A stretch of DNA of 64,000 bases from JABSOG01 sp965277695. GTDB taxonomy: Bacteria; Pseudomonadota; Gammaproteobacteria; Enterobacterales; Alteromonadaceae. The notes beneath the pieces were generated by a model. It had not been told where the DNA came from and made no database searches. It saw only the letters and a list, made by a program, of their open reading frames with translations. Shown piece by piece: positions 61,680-64,000 of the stretch. The position numbers and the translations under genes are program-made. Each line of letters starts with the position of its first letter. The first letter of the stretch is position 1. The DNA is taken from assembly GCA_965277695.1 (NCBI GenBank), contig CBDIDQ010000033.1:124001-188000 (forward strand), in the 5' to 3' direction.

Positions 61680-62729
61680 TTACAGTTTTAATTTTTTCAG
61701 TGATACTACGTCGTGACGAACCATATCCAATTTAGGTGTTGGTAGAGGAATAAGTCCTTTGTCGGTCAAATAACCTTCTTCACCCATTGATGATTCGCTG
61801 GTGAATTCAGCCAAGAACTGAGCGACACCCGGAACGGTTTTAACGTGAGAGTTTTTAACATAGAAGTAAAGTGGGCGAGACACAATATAGCTGCCATCAG
61901 CGATGCTTTCGAATTCTGGCGTCACACCGTCAATTTTAGAACCCTGAATTTTATCGGCGTTTTGGTCAAGGAAGCTAAAACCAAAGATACCTAGTGCTTT
62001 AGGATTAGACATCAACTTTTGCACGATCAAGTTGTCGTTTTCGCCAGCTTCGATATATTTGTGATCTTCACGTACAGAGTGGCAAATTTCTTTGTAATGC
62101 TTCTTATTGGTTTTCTTGATGGCTTTAATCCATTTGAACTGTTTACAGCCGCCTTCGAGCACCAATTCAGAGAAAGCATCACGAGTACCAGATGTTGGTG
62201 GCGGACCTAATACTTCAATTTTAGTCGCTGGCAATGAAGAATTGATTTCGTTCCAGGTTTGATAAGGGTTAGCGACCAATTTTTGGCTGCCATCTAACGC
62301 CGGGACTTCTTTAGCCAGCGCTAGGAACAAATCTTTGGTTGATAAATCTAGTTGTCGACCGCTTTTAGCGTTAGCAATCACGATACCGTCATAACCGATT
62401 AATACTTCAGTGATAGAATCAACTCCGTTTCTGTGACACATGTCGTATTCACTTTTTTTCATTCGGCGTGACGCGTTAGAAATGTCAGGCGTATTGATGC
62501 CTTCACCAGCGCAGAACAACTTCATGCCGCCGCCAGTACCAGTTGATTCAATTTTAGGTGTTCTGAAATTGGTTAACTTGCCAAATCTTTCCGCCACTAC
62601 TGTGGTAAAAGGGTAAACGGTAGAAGAGCCAACAACGCTGATAGTATCGCGCTTAGCAGCTACTGCTTGAGTAGAAGCAACGGCGATTGCGCCAGTCAAA
62701 ATAAGCTTCGCAAGTGTATTAAGTTTCAT
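61680..62729 (-). CDS. pstS: Phosphate ABC transporter substrate-binding protein
   Basis: A 349-residue periplasmic phosphate-binding protein with signal peptide (KLNTLAKLILTGAIAVASTQAVAA). Phosphate-contact motifs seen: VVGSSTVYPFTTVVAERF, ESTGTGGGMKLFCAGEG, DISNASRRMKK, IGYDGIVIANAK and PPPTSGTRDAFSELVLEGGC. It captures phosphate for the PstCAB channel. It is the first gene of the operon and has tandem Pho boxes upstream. The ribosome site is CAGG before the ATG. Confidence 0.95.
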   Translation of the reverse strand: MKLNTLAKLILTGAIAVASTQAVAAKRDTISVVGSSTVYPFTTVVAERFGKLTNFRTPKIESTGTGGGMKLFCAGEGINTPDISNASRRMKKSEYDMCHRNGVDSITEVLIGYDGIVIANAKSGRQLDLSTKDLFLALAKEVPALDGSQKLVANPYQTWNEINSSLPATKIEVLGPPPTSGTRDAFSELVLEGGCKQFKWIKAIKKTNKKHYKEICHSVREDHKYIEAGENDNLIVQKLMSNPKALGIFGFSFLDQNADKIQGSKIDGVTPEFESIADGSYIVSRPLYFYVKNSHVKTVPGVAQFLAEFTSESSMGEEGYLTDKGLIPLPTPKLDMVRHDVVSLKKLKL

Positions 62730-62772
62730 ATGTGTGCCTGTTTAATTTAAGTGAATAACTAATATGCAGCGC

Positions 62773-62828
62773 ATACTAATTACCAAACATGACAAGTATA
62801 TGAATGCAATATGACGCTTATGTGACAC
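62773..62828 (-). promoter_or_regulatory. Tandem Pho boxes and -10 of pstS
   Basis: Four 7-base repeats with 11-base period, on the plus strand ATGACAA, ATGAATG, ATGACGC and GTGACAC (62789-62828), are two PhoB boxes in tandem pointing at pstS. On the minus strand the -10 TAGTAT (62778-62773) follows after exactly 10 bases. The boxes lie 60-99 bases upstream of the pstS ATG. Confidence 0.8.
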
Positions 62829-62991
62829 GGGGAAAATAAACGGGTGAAATAAAGAGTGAAATAAAGAGAGTTGTTTAAAGGCTTTTAATATCTTTACCTG
62901 CATTGCCTACCTTGTTGCTTTACTTTGTTACTTGGCATTGAACTTATGCTATTTTCACTAACCTGAATGCAGATATTATTGAGGTAAAAAC

Positions 62992-63237
62992 ATGGATAAG
63001 ACTGAGCTATCTCAGTGAGAGATTGAATACTTTAAAATGAGAATTTATGGTTTGTCACCTGGTGAAACCACTTGGCTTATAAATGATGAGAACACTAAAT
63101 TCTTAAGAGTCCCCGGCGGTTGGGTAATGCGGACTTATATCTATAAAAACCCGGAAGATGAAAATGCATCCGAAGTATCCTCAGTGTTCATCCCGTATGA
63201 TCGAGAGTTTGTTCATCCTAATCGGTCGTCTTTTTAA
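62992..63237 (+). pseudogene. Small gene with an in-frame TGA near its start
   Basis: ATG at 62992 has a good GAGGT ribosome site; its frame reads MDKTELSQ, then TGA at 63016-63018, then EIEYFKMRIYGLSPGETTWLIN and on to a stop at 63237. A later ATG at 63037 would give 66 residues (ending FIPYDREFVHPNRSSF) but lacks a ribosome site. The simplest reading is a small gene broken by a CGA-to-TGA change, or a restart at 63037. The family is not recognised; a terminator follows. The gap 62730-62991 otherwise holds the pstS promoter. Confidence 0.5.
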
Positions 63238-63259
63238 ATACTCGCCTATTGTTACCATA

Positions 63260-63286
63260 AAGCCTGACTATTGTTGGGCTTTTTTG
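63260..63286 (+). terminator. Intrinsic terminator
   Basis: AAGCCTGAC and GTTGGGCTT form a 9-bp stem (two G-T pairs) with loop TATT, followed by TTTTG. It ends the small gene at 63237. Confidence 0.75.
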
Positions 63287-63312
63287 TTTGTGTTCTGCGC
63301 AGCTCACCTCAC

Positions 63313-63732
63313 CTAAACTTCAGCTCTGACCCAGCCTTCCACGACCAATCCTATTTCTTTGAAGATTTGTTGCAGTGTCACAATGGAACAGTTTTTGTAT
63401 TGCTCAGCTTCATAACGGATAATTTGCCGTTTACTAATACCTGTCATCTCTGCAAATTCGACCAAAGATTTATTTTTGGCAATTCTATAAAGGATTGGTG
63501 CGATAAGCATATCGTCCATAGAATGTATTGGAATCTGAGAAATGTCTCTCTTTCTGTTTATTTCATATTCGACAATTTCCTGTTCAATTTTATCGAGCTT
63601 ACGTTGTATTTTGCTGCGGTTGGCTGCAACAAGTTTTGCAGATAAGTTTGGGTTTGCCTCGGTTTCTAAGGCTTTTTTCAAGCTTTCAGCCGCTCTTTTT
63701 GCTGCATTATATTGTATTTTGCTTGTTAACAT
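63313..63732 (-). CDS. HigA-like helix-turn-helix protein
   Basis: About 139 residues. The N-terminal half is a long helical region (KIQYNAAKRAAESLKKALETEAN... KIQRKLDKIEQEIVEYE). The C-terminal half has a Cro/C1-type HTH: MLIAPILYRIAKNKSLVEFAEMTGISKRQIIRYEAEQYKNCSIVTLQQIFKEIG. This shape (short helical N-terminus, XRE domain at the C-terminus) is common in HigA-like antitoxins or regulators. The frame opens at GTG 63741, but ATG 63732 is likelier. A gene cut by the window edge lies just upstream on the same strand; whether they form a pair cannot be told. Confidence 0.75.
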   Translation of the reverse strand: MLTSKIQYNAAKRAAESLKKALETEANPNLSAKLVAANRSKIQRKLDKIEQEIVEYEINRKRDISQIPIHSMDDMLIAPILYRIAKNKSLVEFAEMTGISKRQIIRYEAEQYKNCSIVTLQQIFKEIGLVVEGWVRAEV

Positions 63733-63783
63733 AATTTTCACGCTGTATTACCACATTTGCGTTTCCTGTTTTTAATCAATGGC

Positions 63784-64000
63784 TTAAAGGAATAGCTTAA
63801 TCAATCCCGGATTTTCTCCATTTCTGCCAGTTCTAAAGAAATCAATATGTGGCTGACCATCAAATTCTGTTGTTGTGGTATCTGCGTAGAAGTCTAATCC
63901 GTAGTCCTCTAAGATAACCAAAAAATCATCAGGTAATTTGGTTTCATCAAAAGATGTGCCAGTCGGATGTACTCCATCCATATCACCGGGTTTGGGCTTT
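63784..64000 (-). CDS. C-terminal end of an unknown gene, cut by the window edge
   Basis: The frame is open to the end of the window (KPKPGDMDGVHPTG upstream of the first ATG at 63981), so this is probably the tail of a longer gene. The 72 visible codons include DDFLVILEDYGLDFYADTT and FDGQPHIDFFRTGRNGENPG. It ends 52 bases before the HigA-like gene start. Too little is present to name a family. Confidence 0.5.
   Translation of the reverse strand, partial: KPKPGDMDGVHPTGTSFDETKLPDDFLVILEDYGLDFYADTTTTEFDGQPHIDFFRTGRNGENPGLIKLFL

Overview
The window looks like a piece of chromosome from a marine gammaproteobacterium of the broad Alteromonadales kind. This is inferred from the moderate, slightly AT-leaning composition, the complete Entner-Doudoroff block, the long PstC/PstA permeases, the bifunctional TyrA, an NhaC antiporter and the CadC-like and PhoR regulators. 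No tRNA, rRNA, CRISPR array or phage structural gene was seen.

Layout. 1-5.9 kb: end of zwf, then pgl-edd-glk-eda in one tight run and a type I gap, so glucose 6-phosphate is carried through the Entner-Doudoroff pathway. 6.0-10.0 kb: two large ATPase genes (a PHP-domain/SMC-like ATPase and an AlbA_2/GHKL protein) that look like an accessory, possibly defensive, pair. 10-16.3 kb: a LacI-type regulator, a DUF4350-like secreted protein, two unrecognised membrane proteins, a KamA-type radical SAM enzyme and a YbaK-like deacylase. 16.3-22.3 kb: an Att-like ABC exporter operon (ATPase, FtsX-type permease, CrtC/AttH-like protein) and selO. 22.3-25.4 kb: a small unknown protein, dodecin, phoR with its own Pho box, and a GST gene behind a perfect palindrome. 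25.4-28.0 kb: a possible Rhs remnant and a four-gene ECF-sigma/DUF3619-like/DUF3106 operon. 28.1-30.1 kb: an ATPase + TOPRIM-like pair. 30.1-33.4 kb: the transaminase/omega-amidase/CinA operon. 33.5-36.3 kb: a three-gene sce7726-sce7725-RES module. 36.3-41.5 kb: NhaC, a glutaredoxin-like protein, a response-regulator/kinase and tyrA. 41.5-44.3 kb: a palindromic repeat, an IS1634-family element and a 199-bp tandem triplication. 44.3-56.6 kb: a uracil-DNA-glycosylase-family protein, a CadC-like sensor, small and secreted unknowns, two EF-hand-containing paralogues, a GH19-like protein with substituted catalytic positions, a lamin-tail protein and an unusual AraC/AAA+ regulator. 57.2-62.8 kb: the phosphate operon pstSCAB-phoU with tandem Pho boxes. 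62.9-64 kb: a small gene with an in-frame stop and a HigA-like HTH gene next to a gene cut by the window edge.

The best candidates for an undescribed system are three multi-gene cassettes wedged between housekeeping genes. In order of interest they are the sce7726 (PD-(D/E)XK-like)/sce7725/RES (NAD-consuming fold) module, the ATPase/TOPRIM pair, and the PHP-ATPase/AlbA_2 pair. Other notable structures are a possible -1 frameshift signal in the transposase, an IS whose empty target site survives in adjacent tandem repeats, and a 21-bp element kept far upstream of both EF-hand paralogues. All family names come from motif recognition by eye; no database search was run.
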